Assembly: GCF_029543105.1 (NCBI RefSeq)
Contig: NZ_JARQXB010000020.1
Span: forward strand, 1-52,768
Origin: Stenotrophomonas sp. HITSZ_GD
GTDB lineage: Bacteria; Pseudomonadota; Gammaproteobacteria; Xanthomonadales; Xanthomonadaceae
Length of the DNA stretch: 52,768 bases
Reading direction: 5' to 3'
The notes under the pieces were generated by a model. That model was given only the letters and a program-made list of their open reading frames with translations. It searched no databases and had not been told where the DNA came from. This document shows positions 45,234-52,768 of this stretch, one piece after another (within the stretch, counting starts at the first letter, position 1; each line of letters begins with the position of its first letter). The translations under genes were made by a program, and so were the position numbers.

Positions 45234-47477
45234 TTACTCCACGTCCAGCCCGTCGACCTTTTGCCAGCCGCGCGGCAGCAGGTGCCCGCGCGTGGCGCGC
45301 GCGCCGACGTAGGCATCGAGGTCCTTGAACGAGAGGTTCATCGTGCGCGCCCCGCTGCGTACCAGCAGCGTGTGGCCCGGCGACACCGCCGCCACCGCGA
45401 CCACGCGCTCGGTGGCGAGCTTGGCCTTGGGGATATCGATGATCTTGTTGCCCTTGCCCTTGTCCAGCTCGGGCAGGTCCGCCGCCGGGATCGCCAGCAG
45501 GTTGCCCGCGCTGGTCACCGCCACGATGCGGTCGGTGTCCACCTTGGCCACCGCCGCCGGGCGCAGCACCTGCGAACCCGGGGTGAGGTTGAGCATCGCC
45601 TTGCCGGCCTTGTTGCGGCCGGTGAGGTTCTCGAAGCGGGTGACGAATCCATAGCCATGCGAGGACGCCAGCACGAAGCGGCTGTCGTTCTCGCCGGTGG
45701 CCATCGCCTGGAACGAGGCCCCGGCGGCCGGCGAGAAGCGGCCGGTCAGCGGTTCGCCGTTGCCGCGCGCAGAGGGAAGCGTATGCACCAGGGTCGAGTA
45801 GCTGCGGCCTTCGGTATCCAGGAACGCGACCTGCTGCGTGCTGCGGCTGCGCACCGCCTGCAGCAGGCCATCGCCTTCGCGGTAGGACATGCCGGCCGGA
45901 TCGACCTCGTGGCCCTTGGCCGCGCGGATCCAGCCCTTCTCCGACAGCACGACGGTCATCGGCTCGCTGGCGACCAGTTCGGTCTCGTCGATCGCCTGCG
46001 CGGCCTGGCGCGCCACCAGCGGCGCGCGTCGCGCGTCGCCGAACTTCTTGGCATCGGCGGTCAGCTCGTCCTTGATCATCTTGCGCAGCTTGGTTTTGCT
46101 GGCCAGCACGGCCAGGATCTGCTCGCGCTCCTTGGCCAGCGCATCCTGCTCGCCGCGGATCTTCATCTCTTCCAGCCGCGCCAACTGGCGCAGGCGGGTT
46201 TCCAGGATGTACTCGGTCTGCTCCTCCGACAGCCCGAAGCGCGCCATCAGCACCGGCTTGGGCTCGTCCTCGGTGCGGATGATGCGGATCACCTCGTCGA
46301 GGTTGAGGAAGGCCACCAGCAGGCCTTCCAGCAGGTGCATGCGGCGCTCGACCTTCTGCAGGCGGTGGTTGAGGCGGCGGGTGACCGTATCGCTGCGGAA
46401 GGTCAGCCACTCGGTCAGCACCTGCTTGAGGTTCTTGACCTGCGGGCGGCCGTCCAGCCCGATCACGTTGAGGTTGACGCGGTAGCTGCGCTCCATGTCC
46501 GTGGTGGCGAACAGGTGGCCCATCAGCTGCTCGGCGTCCACGCGGCTGGAGCGCGGCACCAGCACCACGCGCACCGGGTTCTGGTGGTCGGACTCGTCGC
46601 GGATGTCCTCCAGCCACGGCAGCTTCTTGGCGCGCATCTGCTGGGCGATCTGCTCGATCACCTTGGAAGGCGAGACCTGGTACGGCAGCGCGGTGACGAC
46701 GATGTTGGCGCCTTCCTTCTGGAAGGTGGCGCGCGCGCGCACGCTGCCGTTGCCGCTCTCGTACATCGCGCGCAGGTCGGCGGCCGGGGTGATGATCTCG
46801 GCGGTACTCGGGTAGTCCGGGCCGCGCACGTGTTCGCACAGGTCGGCGACGGTGCAATCCGGATCGTCCAGCAGGCGGATCAGCGCGCTGACGATCTCGT
46901 TGAGGTTGTGCGGCGGCACGTCGGTGGCCATGCCCACCGCGATGCCGGTGGTGCCGTTGAGCAGCAGGTGCGGCAGCCGCGCCGGCATCCACGAGGGCTC
47001 TTCCAGCGTGCCGTCGAAGTTCGGGGCCCAGTCCACGGTGCCTTGGCCCAGTTCGCCCAGCAGCACCTCGGCGATCGGGGTGAGCTTGGACTCGGTGTAG
47101 CGCATGGCCGCGAACGACTTGGGATCGTCCGGCGAGCCGAAGTTGCCCTGGCCCTCGATCAGCGGGTAGCGGTAGGAGAACGGCTGGGCCATCAGCACCA
47201 GCGCTTCGTAGCAGGCGCTGTCGCCGTGCGGGTGGTACTTGCCGATCACGTCGCCCACGGTGCGCGCGGACTTCTTCGGCTTGGCGGCCGCGTTCAGGCC
47301 CAGCTCGCTCATCGAATAGACGATGCGGCGCTGCACCGGCTTCAGGCCGTCGCCGATGAAGGGCAGGGCGCGGTCGAGCACGACGTACATGGAGTAGTCC
47401 AGGTAGGCGCGCTCGGCGTATTCACGCAGCGGCAGCTGCTCGAAGCCATGGAACGTGGGGCGGGTGAGGTCGGTCAT
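45234..47477 (-). CDS. parC: DNA topoisomerase IV subunit A
   Basis: A 747-aa type IIA topoisomerase subunit. The quinolone-resistance region reads [18 protein letters not shown], with Ser87 and Glu91 in the positions of E. coli Ser80 and Glu84, the susceptible residues. The catalytic tyrosine is Tyr127 in AAMRYTES. The length and C-terminal domain (five or so blades, [19 protein letters not shown] at the end) fit ParC rather than GyrA. With ParE it separates daughter chromosomes. Confidence 0.96.
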   Translation of the reverse strand: MTDLTRPTFHGFEQLPLREYAERAYLDYSMYVVLDRALPFIGDGLKPVQRRIVYSMSELGLNAAAKPKKSARTVGDVIGKYHPHGDSACYEALVLMAQPFSYRYPLIEGQGNFGSPDDPKSFAAMRYTESKLTPIAEVLLGELGQGTVDWAPNFDGTLEEPSWMPARLPHLLLNGTTGIAVGMATDVPPHNLNEIVSALIRLLDDPDCTVADLCEHVRGPDYPSTAEIITPAADLRAMYESGNGSVRARATFQKEGANIVVTALPYQVSPSKVIEQIAQQMRAKKLPWLEDIRDESDHQNPVRVVLVPRSSRVDAEQLMGHLFATTDMERSYRVNLNVIGLDGRPQVKNLKQVLTEWLTFRSDTVTRRLNHRLQKVERRMHLLEGLLVAFLNLDEVIRIIRTEDEPKPVLMARFGLSEEQTEYILETRLRQLARLEEMKIRGEQDALAKEREQILAVLASKTKLRKMIKDELTADAKKFGDARRAPLVARQAAQAIDETELVASEPMTVVLSEKGWIRAAKGHEVDPAGMSYREGDGLLQAVRSRSTQQVAFLDTEGRSYSTLVHTLPSARGNGEPLTGRFSPAAGASFQAMATGENDSRFVLASSHGYGFVTRFENLTGRNKAGKAMLNLTPGSQVLRPAAVAKVDTDRIVAVTSAGNLLAIPAADLPELDKGKGNKIIDIPKAKLATERVVAVAAVSPGHTLLVRSGARTMNLSFKDLDAYVGARATRGHLLPRGWQKVDGLDVE

Positions 47478-47533
47478 TCGCGGGTGGTACCTGTGGAAGG
47501 CGCCGCGGCGTGAGGCCGCTGGCGAGGCGGTCG

Positions 47534-47561
47534 ATTATCCGGATGCGGCCGGGGATGCCAA
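47534..47561 (-). promoter_or_regulatory. Sigma-70 promoter of parC
   Basis: -35 TTGGCA (47556-47561) and -10 GATAAT (47534-47539), spacer 16, minus strand; each hexamer matches consensus at five of six bases. This gives about 50 nt of leader before the ATG at 47477. Confidence 0.65.
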
Positions 47562-47695
47562 GCCGGACGCGGCTCGCGGGGGGGGACAGCGTCTGGCCAG
47601 GCAGAACGGCTGGCCGGGCGGGGTGCCCATTCAGGTTCGGGCCTTTCCGCTCCGGGCATCCCGCCAGTGCAACGCAGCATTTAATTCCATTCGAG

Positions 47696-47715
47696 ATATT
47701 TGCGTTGACAAATAT
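47696..47715. promoter_or_regulatory. Palindromic operator of the MarR-efflux operon
   Basis: ATATTTG-CGTTGA-CAAATAT: perfect 7-bp arms and a 6-bp centre. The palindrome contains the whole -35 TTGACA (47705-47710) of the marR promoter. Size, AT-richness and place are typical for a MarR-family autorepressor site. Confidence 0.7.
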
Positions 47716-47732
47716 TCCAGTTGGAAGAGAAT
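47705..47732 (+). promoter_or_regulatory. Promoter of the marR-omf-emrAB operon
   Basis: Consensus -35 TTGACA (47705-47710) and -10 GAGAAT (47727-47732), spacer 16. Transcription should begin within one or two bases of the marR ATG (47741), so the mRNA may be nearly leaderless. Confidence 0.6.
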
Positions 47733-47740
47733 ACGCCCCC

Positions 47741-48199
47741 ATGAAGTGTCCGCCGCTCACCGACAACCCCGCCATGCCGCCCAGCTTCGGCCTGTTGCTG
47801 CGCCAGGTCCGCGACGGACTGGTGCGCCAGCTGGATGCCGAAATGAAAGGTGCGCTGCCGGATTTTGGTTTCAGCCACTACGTGGGCCTGAAGATCCTCG
47901 CCAGCCACTCGCCGTGCACCGCCAACGAGCTGGCGCAGGCGCTGGACCAGACCCCCAGCGCGGTGACCCGCCTGCTCGACAAGCTGGAAGCGCTCGGCTA
48001 CGTGCGCCGCGAGCCGCATGCGCTGGACCGCCGCGCGTTGCAGATCGTAATGACCGACGAAGGCCGGCAGATGTGGGTGCAGCTCAAGCAACGCGGCGAT
48101 GCCGCGATGGACTACGCCCTGCGCGACCTGACGCCCGATGAGCGCGAGCAGCTCATTTCCCTGATGACCCGTGTACGCGACTCCCTCAATTCCCCATGA
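47741..48199 (+). CDS. MarR family transcriptional repressor
   Basis: A 152-aa winged-helix protein: FGLLLRQVRDGLVRQLDAEM (dimer helix), ANELAQALDQTPSAVTRLLDKLEALGYVRREP (helix-turn-helix) and DRRALQIVMTDEGR (wing with the DRR motif). It probably represses the following efflux genes and is released by a substrate of the pump. The stop overlaps the next start (ATGA, 48196-48199). The ATG at 47741 is the first suitable start after the promoter. Confidence 0.92.
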   Translation: MKCPPLTDNPAMPPSFGLLLRQVRDGLVRQLDAEMKGALPDFGFSHYVGLKILASHSPCTANELAQALDQTPSAVTRLLDKLEALGYVRREPHALDRRALQIVMTDEGRQMWVQLKQRGDAAMDYALRDLTPDEREQLISLMTRVRDSLNSP

Positions 48200-49707
48200 C
48201 CTCCATCTCCCCTGACATTGCGAATTCCGGCCGCGCCCTGCGCCCGCTGGCGATCGGCCTGCTGACGCTGGCGCTGGCCGCTTGTGCCAGCAGCCGGGGC
48301 CTGGCGCCGCAGGACCACCCGCGCGATCCGGCCAGCCTGCATGCCGAGCAGGCCCTGGGCCAGGCCGGCCTGAGCCCGGCCGACTGGCCCGCCGCCGATT
48401 GGTGGAAGGCCTTCGGCGACGCCCAGCTCGACGCACTCATCGACGAGGGCCTGCGCAACAGCCCCAGCCTGGCCGCGGCCGATGCGCGCCTGCGCCAGGC
48501 GCAGGCCCAGGCCGGCAGCGTGGATGCCGAGCGCAAGCCGAGCCTGTCGGTGTCCGGTGGCTACACCGGCCTGCAGCTGCCCGAATCGATGGTGGGTGAC
48601 GAAATAGGCGGCCATTACGCCGGCAGCGCCCAGGCCGTTCTAGATTTCAGCTATGGCGTGGACCTGTGGGGCGGCAAGCGCGCTGCCTGGGAAGCGGCGG
48701 TGGACAACGTGCACGCCGCCGAGATCGACGCCCAGGCCGCGCGCCTGAACCTGTCGGCGGCCATCGCCGAGACCTACACCCAGTTGGCCTATGCCTGGCG
48801 CCTGCTCGACGTGGCCAACGACGAGCTGGCCCGCGCGCAGAAGACGCTCGACCTGACGCGCCAGCGCCGCAATGCCGGCATCGACAGCGACCTGCAGTTG
48901 CGCCAGGCCGAAGCGCGCGTACCGACCTCGCGGCAGCAGGCGCAGTCGGCGCAGCAACAGATCGACGAAGCGCGAAACGCGCTGGCCGCGCTGGTCGGGC
49001 AGGGCCCGGACCGCGGCCTGCAGATCCAGCGCCCGAACCTGCCTGACCCCTTGCTCGCGCAGCTGCCGAGCGTGGTGCCGAGCGAACTGCTGGGCCATCG
49101 GCCCGACGTGGTTGCCGCGCGCTGGCGCGTGGAGGCGGCCGACAAGGACGTGCGTTCGGCCAAGACGAAGTTCTACCCGAGCTTCAACATCACCGCGCTG
49201 GGTGGCGTGGTGGCCAGCGACGTGGGCGACCTGCTGAAGAGCGAATCGGTTTTCGGCGTGCTGGCGCCGGCACTGAGCCTGCCGATCTTCGATGGCGGCC
49301 GGCTGCGCGCGAACCTCTCCAACAAGGACGCCGCCTACGATTTGGCGGTGGCCGACTACAACCAGAAGATCATCGGCGCGCTGCATGAAGTCGCCGACCA
49401 GGTGAACGCCGTGCGCTCGCTCGACCAGCGTGCGCAGTCGCAGGCCGAGGCGCTGAAGACCGCGCGTGCGGCCTATGACCTGGCCCAGCAGCGTTACCGC
49501 GCCGGCATCGGCAGTTTCCTGGAAGTGCTCAGCGTCGAGGAGCAGCTGCTGATCGCCCAGCAGCGCCTGACCGCGCTGCAGTCCGAACAGATCACGGCCT
49601 CGGTGAAGCTGCGCCAGGCGCTCGGCGGCGGCTTCGCACCGCAGCCGGCCGCCGTGCCGGCCGACAGCGCCAATGCCGAACCCACCTCCGTCAATCCGAA
49701 TTCCTGA
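48196..49707 (+). CDS. NodT-type outer membrane efflux lipoprotein
   Basis: A 503-aa TolC-like outer membrane factor. The N-terminus is a lipoprotein signal with lipobox LALAAC (Cys30). Two repeats of the OEP domain follow, with PADWPAADWWKAFGDAQLDALIDEGL (read in parts), FSYGVDLWGGKRAAWEAA, LLGHRPDVVAARWRVEAADKD and LPIFDGGRLRANL. It forms the outer-membrane channel for the EmrAB-type pump encoded next. It lacks a clear homologue role outside this operon. Confidence 0.94.
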   Translation: MTSISPDIANSGRALRPLAIGLLTLALAACASSRGLAPQDHPRDPASLHAEQALGQAGLSPADWPAADWWKAFGDAQLDALIDEGLRNSPSLAAADARLRQAQAQAGSVDAERKPSLSVSGGYTGLQLPESMVGDEIGGHYAGSAQAVLDFSYGVDLWGGKRAAWEAAVDNVHAAEIDAQAARLNLSAAIAETYTQLAYAWRLLDVANDELARAQKTLDLTRQRRNAGIDSDLQLRQAEARVPTSRQQAQSAQQQIDEARNALAALVGQGPDRGLQIQRPNLPDPLLAQLPSVVPSELLGHRPDVVAARWRVEAADKDVRSAKTKFYPSFNITALGGVVASDVGDLLKSESVFGVLAPALSLPIFDGGRLRANLSNKDAAYDLAVADYNQKIIGALHEVADQVNAVRSLDQRAQSQAEALKTARAAYDLAQQRYRAGIGSFLEVLSVEEQLLIAQQRLTALQSEQITASVKLRQALGGGFAPQPAAVPADSANAEPTSVNPNS

Positions 49708-49719
49708 TCGAGTCCCGTC

Positions 49720-50892
49720 ATGAGCCAGCCCACCCCCACTTCTCCCACTCCCGCCGCGGGTAGCAAGCGCGGCAAGCTGCTGCGCATCCTCGCGGTGATC
49801 GTGATCGTGCTGCTCGTCGCGGTGACGGTCTGGTACTTCCTCTACGGCCGCTGGTTCGAAGACACCGACGATGCGTACGTGCAGGGCAACCAGGTGCAGA
49901 TCACCCCGCTGGTCGGCGGCACGGTGGTCAGCATCGGCGCCGAGGACGGCATGCGCGTGGAGCGCGGCCAGCTGCTGGTGCAGCTGGACCCGGCCGATAC
50001 GCAGGTGGCCCTGCAGCAGGCCGAAGCCAACCTCGCGCGCACCGTGCGCCAGGTGCGCGGCCTGTACCGCAGCGTGGAGGCCTCGCAGGCCGATCTCAAT
50101 GCGCGCCAGGTGGCCCTGGACCGCGTGCGCGCCGACTTCGCCCGCCGCAAGGACCTGGCCGCCAGTGGCGCGATCTCCAGCGAAGAGCTGGCGCACGCCC
50201 GTGACGAGCTGGCCACCGCCGAGGCCGCGTTGAGCGGTTCGCGCGAGCAGTTCGAGACCAGCCGCGCGCTGGTGGACGACACCGTCGTGGCGACCCAGCC
50301 GGACGTGCAGGCCGCCGCCGCGCAGCTGCGCCAGGCCTACCTCAACAATGCCCGCGCGGCGATCGTGGCGCCGGTCTCCGGCTACGTGGCGCGGCGCTCG
50401 GTGCAGGTCGGCCAGCGCGTGCAGCCGGGCACCGCGCTGATGGCGGTGGTGCCGCTGGAGCAGACCTGGGTGGAGGCCAACTTCAAGGAAACCCAGCTCA
50501 AGCACATGCGCCTGGGCCAGGAAGTGGAACTGCGTTCGGACCTGTACGGCGGTGGCGTGAAGTACAAGGGCAAGATCGAGAGCCTGGGCCTGGGCACCGG
50601 CAGCGCGTTCTCGCTGCTGCCGGCGCAGAACGCCAGCGGCAACTGGATCAAGATCGTGCAGCGCGTGCCGGTGCGCATCGCGGTGGACCCGCAGCAGCTG
50701 AAAGAGAACCCGCTGCGCATCGGCCTGTCGATGAAGGTCGAGGTCAACCTGCACGACCAGAAGGGCAATGTGCTGCCGACGCAGACCGCCAAGGGTGCGG
50801 TGTACGACACCAACGTCTACGCCCAGCAGCTGCAGCAGGCCGACGACGACATCCATCGCATCATCCAGGCCAACCTGCCGGCCAAGGGCTAA
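49720..50892 (+). CDS. emrA: EmrA-type membrane fusion protein
   Basis: A 390-aa periplasmic adaptor. One N-terminal membrane helix (about residues 22-43) is followed by the EmrA hallmark FEDTDDAYVQGNQVQITPLVGG, a lipoyl half-motif, a coiled-coil hairpin (about 85-190), the second lipoyl half (ARAAIVAPVSGYVARRSVQVGQ) and WVEANFKETQL. It links the inner-membrane transporter to the outer-membrane channel. It lies 12 bp after the channel gene. Confidence 0.95.
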   Translation: MSQPTPTSPTPAAGSKRGKLLRILAVIVIVLLVAVTVWYFLYGRWFEDTDDAYVQGNQVQITPLVGGTVVSIGAEDGMRVERGQLLVQLDPADTQVALQQAEANLARTVRQVRGLYRSVEASQADLNARQVALDRVRADFARRKDLAASGAISSEELAHARDELATAEAALSGSREQFETSRALVDDTVVATQPDVQAAAAQLRQAYLNNARAAIVAPVSGYVARRSVQVGQRVQPGTALMAVVPLEQTWVEANFKETQLKHMRLGQEVELRSDLYGGGVKYKGKIESLGLGTGSAFSLLPAQNASGNWIKIVQRVPVRIAVDPQQLKENPLRIGLSMKVEVNLHDQKGNVLPTQTAKGAVYDTNVYAQQLQQADDDIHRIIQANLPAKG

Positions 50893-50898
50893 ACGACG

Positions 50899-52485
50899 AT
50901 GTCCGCGCAAGCTCCCGCCGCACCCGGCGCACCGGGTGCACCGGCCGCCCCCGCGGCGGCCGGCTTCCGCCCGCCGAGCGTGGCGCTGACCACCGTGGGC
51001 CTGGCGATGGCCTCGTTCATGCAGGTGCTCGACACCACGATCGCCAACGTGTCGTTGCCGACCATCGCCGGCAATCTCGGTGCCAGTTCGCAGCAGGCCA
51101 CCTGGGTCATTACGTCCTTCGCGGTGAGCACGGCCATCGCACTGCCGCTGACCGGCTGGTTGTCGCGCCGTTTCGGCGAGACCAAGCTGTTCGTGTGGTC
51201 CACGCTGGCCTTCACCATCGCCTCGCTGCTGTGCGGTTTGGCGCAGAGCATGGGCATGCTGGTAGTCTCGCGCGCGCTGCAGGGTTTCGTGTGCGGCCCG
51301 ATGTACCCGATCACCCAGTCGCTGCTGGTGTCGATCTATCCACGCGAGAAACGCGGGCAGGCGTTGGCGCTGCTGGCGATGATCACGGTGGTGGCGCCGA
51401 TCGCCGGCCCCATCCTCGGTGGCTGGATCACCGACAACTACAGCTGGGAATGGATCTTCCTGATCAACGTGCCGCTGGGCATCATCGCCAGCTCCATCGT
51501 TGGTTCGCAGCTGAGGCATCGGCCCGAGCAGATCGAGCGGCCGAAGATGGACTACATGGGCCTGATCCTGCTGGTGATCGGCGTGGGTGCCCTGCAGCTG
51601 GTGCTGGACCTGGGCAATGACGAGGACTGGTTCAGTTCGCACCTGATCATCGCCCTGGCCTGCATCTCGGCGGTGGCGCTGGTGGTGTTCGTGATCTGGG
51701 AGCTGACCGACAAGGATCCCATCGTCGATCTGCGGCTGTTCCGCCACCGCAACTTCCGCGCCGGCACGCTGGTGCTGGTGGTGGCGTATGCGGCGTTCTT
51801 CAGCGTAAGCCTGCTGATTCCGCAGTGGCTGCAACGCGACATGGGCTACACGGCGATCTGGGCAGGCCTGGCGACGGCGCCGATCGGCGTGTTGCCGGTG
51901 ATCCTGACGCCGTTCGTGGGCAAGTACGCGCTGCGTTTCGACTTGCGCGTGCTGGCGAGCATCGCCTTCATCTTCATGTCGTTCACCAGTTTCTACCGGT
52001 CGAACTTCAACCTGCAGGTGGATTTCTACCATGTGGCGATGATCCAGCTGGTGATGGGCATCGGCGTGGCGTTGTTCTTCATGCCGGTGCTGCAGATATT
52101 GCTGTCGGACCTGGACGGGCGCGAGATCGCGGCCGGTTCGGGCCTGGCGACGTTCCTGCGCACGCTGGGCGGCAGTTTCGCCGCGTCGTTGACGACCTAC
52201 CTGTGGTCGCGGCGCACGATCGAGCACCACGCGCACATCAGCGAGCACATTTCGATCTACGAGCCCGGCATCCGCGACCAGGTACTGGCGGCGGGGCATG
52301 GCGACCTGCAGTCGGGCGCGGCGGTGTTGAACAACATGATCAACCACCAGGCCTCGCAGATGGGCTTCAACGACATTTTCTACCTGCTGGGTTGGACGTT
52401 CCTGGGCATCATCGCGTTGTTGTGGGTGGCCAAGCCGCCGTTCGGCGCCGGCGCGGGTGGCGCTGCCGCCGCTGGCGGTCACTGA
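50899..52485 (+). CDS. emrB: EmrB-type multidrug transporter (MFS, DHA2, 14 helices)
   Basis: A 528-aa transporter of the 14-helix drug:proton antiporter family. MQVLDTTIANVSLPTIAG (motif D1 in helix 1), GWLSRRFGETKLFVWS (motif A) and VVAPIAGPILGGWI (motif C, helix 5) are followed by WEWIFLINVPLGI. An Ala/Pro-rich cytoplasmic N-terminus of about 25 residues precedes helix 1. It exports hydrophobic toxic compounds together with the two preceding gene products. Six bases separate it from emrA. Confidence 0.95.
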   Translation: MSAQAPAAPGAPGAPAAPAAAGFRPPSVALTTVGLAMASFMQVLDTTIANVSLPTIAGNLGASSQQATWVITSFAVSTAIALPLTGWLSRRFGETKLFVWSTLAFTIASLLCGLAQSMGMLVVSRALQGFVCGPMYPITQSLLVSIYPREKRGQALALLAMITVVAPIAGPILGGWITDNYSWEWIFLINVPLGIIASSIVGSQLRHRPEQIERPKMDYMGLILLVIGVGALQLVLDLGNDEDWFSSHLIIALACISAVALVVFVIWELTDKDPIVDLRLFRHRNFRAGTLVLVVAYAAFFSVSLLIPQWLQRDMGYTAIWAGLATAPIGVLPVILTPFVGKYALRFDLRVLASIAFIFMSFTSFYRSNFNLQVDFYHVAMIQLVMGIGVALFFMPVLQILLSDLDGREIAAGSGLATFLRTLGGSFAASLTTYLWSRRTIEHHAHISEHISIYEPGIRDQVLAAGHGDLQSGAAVLNNMINHQASQMGFNDIFYLLGWTFLGIIALLWVAKPPFGAGAGGAAAAGGH

Positions 52486-52573
52486 GCCCTCCACATCGCG
52501 TCGCGGGTTTGGATGCCCGCGGCGCACCTCTACCGGACCGGGTGGTATCTCCCTCCCCATCTGCCCTGTCCGG

Positions 52574-52603
52574 AGCCCCGCCGAAAGGCGGGGTTTTCTT
52601 TTT
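52574..52603 (+). terminator. Terminator of the efflux operon
   Basis: Stem CCCCGCC / GGCGGGG (52576-52582 with 52587-52593) with a GAAA loop, followed by TTTTCTTTTT. It begins 88 bp after the emrB stop. Confidence 0.88.
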
Positions 52604-52685
52604 CCGTGGTCTGTGGGTTTTTTGCGCGTGGTTTATTCGTGGGCTTTGATGTCGGTTGGCGCTCACGGGTCTGCGCGGGGCCAGC

Positions 52686-52768
52686 GGGGGTGGGGCCCTT
52701 TCGGGACACGCCGTGAATCCATCCATGGAGGCTCGTAGGCGACATCCATGTCGCCTACGGTCCCGAAA
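52686..52768 (+). repeat. Bipartite palindromic intergenic repeat, copy 6 (cut by window edge)
   Basis: Left arm ending GGGCCCTTTCGGGAC at 52707, core ACGCCGTGAATCCATCCATG, inner hairpin at 52735-52758, and the first nine bases of the right arm (GTCCCGAAA) up to the window end. Same orientation as copy 5. Apart from the terminator at 52574, nothing else is seen after emrB. Confidence 0.87.

Noticed and set aside
48640-52560. Open frame of 1306 codons on the minus strand opposite the efflux genes
   Set aside because: Antisense shadow rich in Gln, His, Arg and Ala; omf, emrA and emrB on the plus strand are clear.

Overview
The window is high-GC gammaproteobacterial chromosome, best matched to the family Xanthomonadaceae (Lysobacter/Luteimonas/Pseudoxanthomonas-like). 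The evidence is protein character, the rpsB-tsf-pyrH-frr-uppS-cdsA-dxr-rseP-bamA-lpxD-fabZ-lpxA-lpxB-rnhB-dnaE-accA block, and REP-like intergenic sequences. No rRNA, tRNA, CRISPR array, transposase or phage gene was seen, so the genus cannot be fixed from this window.

Layout. 1-3.1 kb: a queuosine-precursor transporter, a DUF502 membrane protein and a divergent PadR/HAAS sensor pair. 3.1-6.1 kb: an intracellular PHA depolymerase with a PhaR-like operator, a methyltransferase, a HemJ-type membrane protein and a 59-aa membrane protein. 6.1-27.8 kb (minus strand): the translation, isoprenoid, phospholipid, outer-membrane-assembly, lipid A, DNA polymerase III and fatty-acid block. It is interrupted by an HDOD-GGDEF gene and by a 555-bp gene-free spacer at the usual position of skp. 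28.0-33.8 kb (minus): a Csu-type (archaic chaperone-usher) pilus operon with two chaperones and a small unassigned secreted protein. 34.0-39.9 kb (plus): map-glnD-dapD-arsC-like-dapE, linking methionine removal, nitrogen signalling and lysine/diaminopimelate synthesis. 40.0-41.9 kb: asnB behind an Asn-rich leader peptide. 42.1-47.5 kb: a penicillin-acylase-family hydrolase, a ferritin and parC. 47.7-52.5 kb: a MarR-controlled tripartite EmrAB efflux operon.

Most notable finding: upstream of asnB a 30-codon reading frame (40018-40110) carries six Asn codons. It is followed by an intrinsic terminator whose 5' arm can instead pair, over 14 perfect base pairs, with the end of the leader reading frame. 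This is the classical architecture of ribosome-mediated transcription attenuation, here apparently sensing charged tRNA-Asn and controlling asparagine synthetase. I know of no described asparagine attenuator of this type in proteobacteria, but I could not search for one.

Second, six copies (two cut by the window edges) of a roughly 100-bp intergenic element form a long outer stem enclosing a shorter inner hairpin. The outer arms differ between copies but stay complementary within each copy. They lie only between genes and generate spurious small reading frames.
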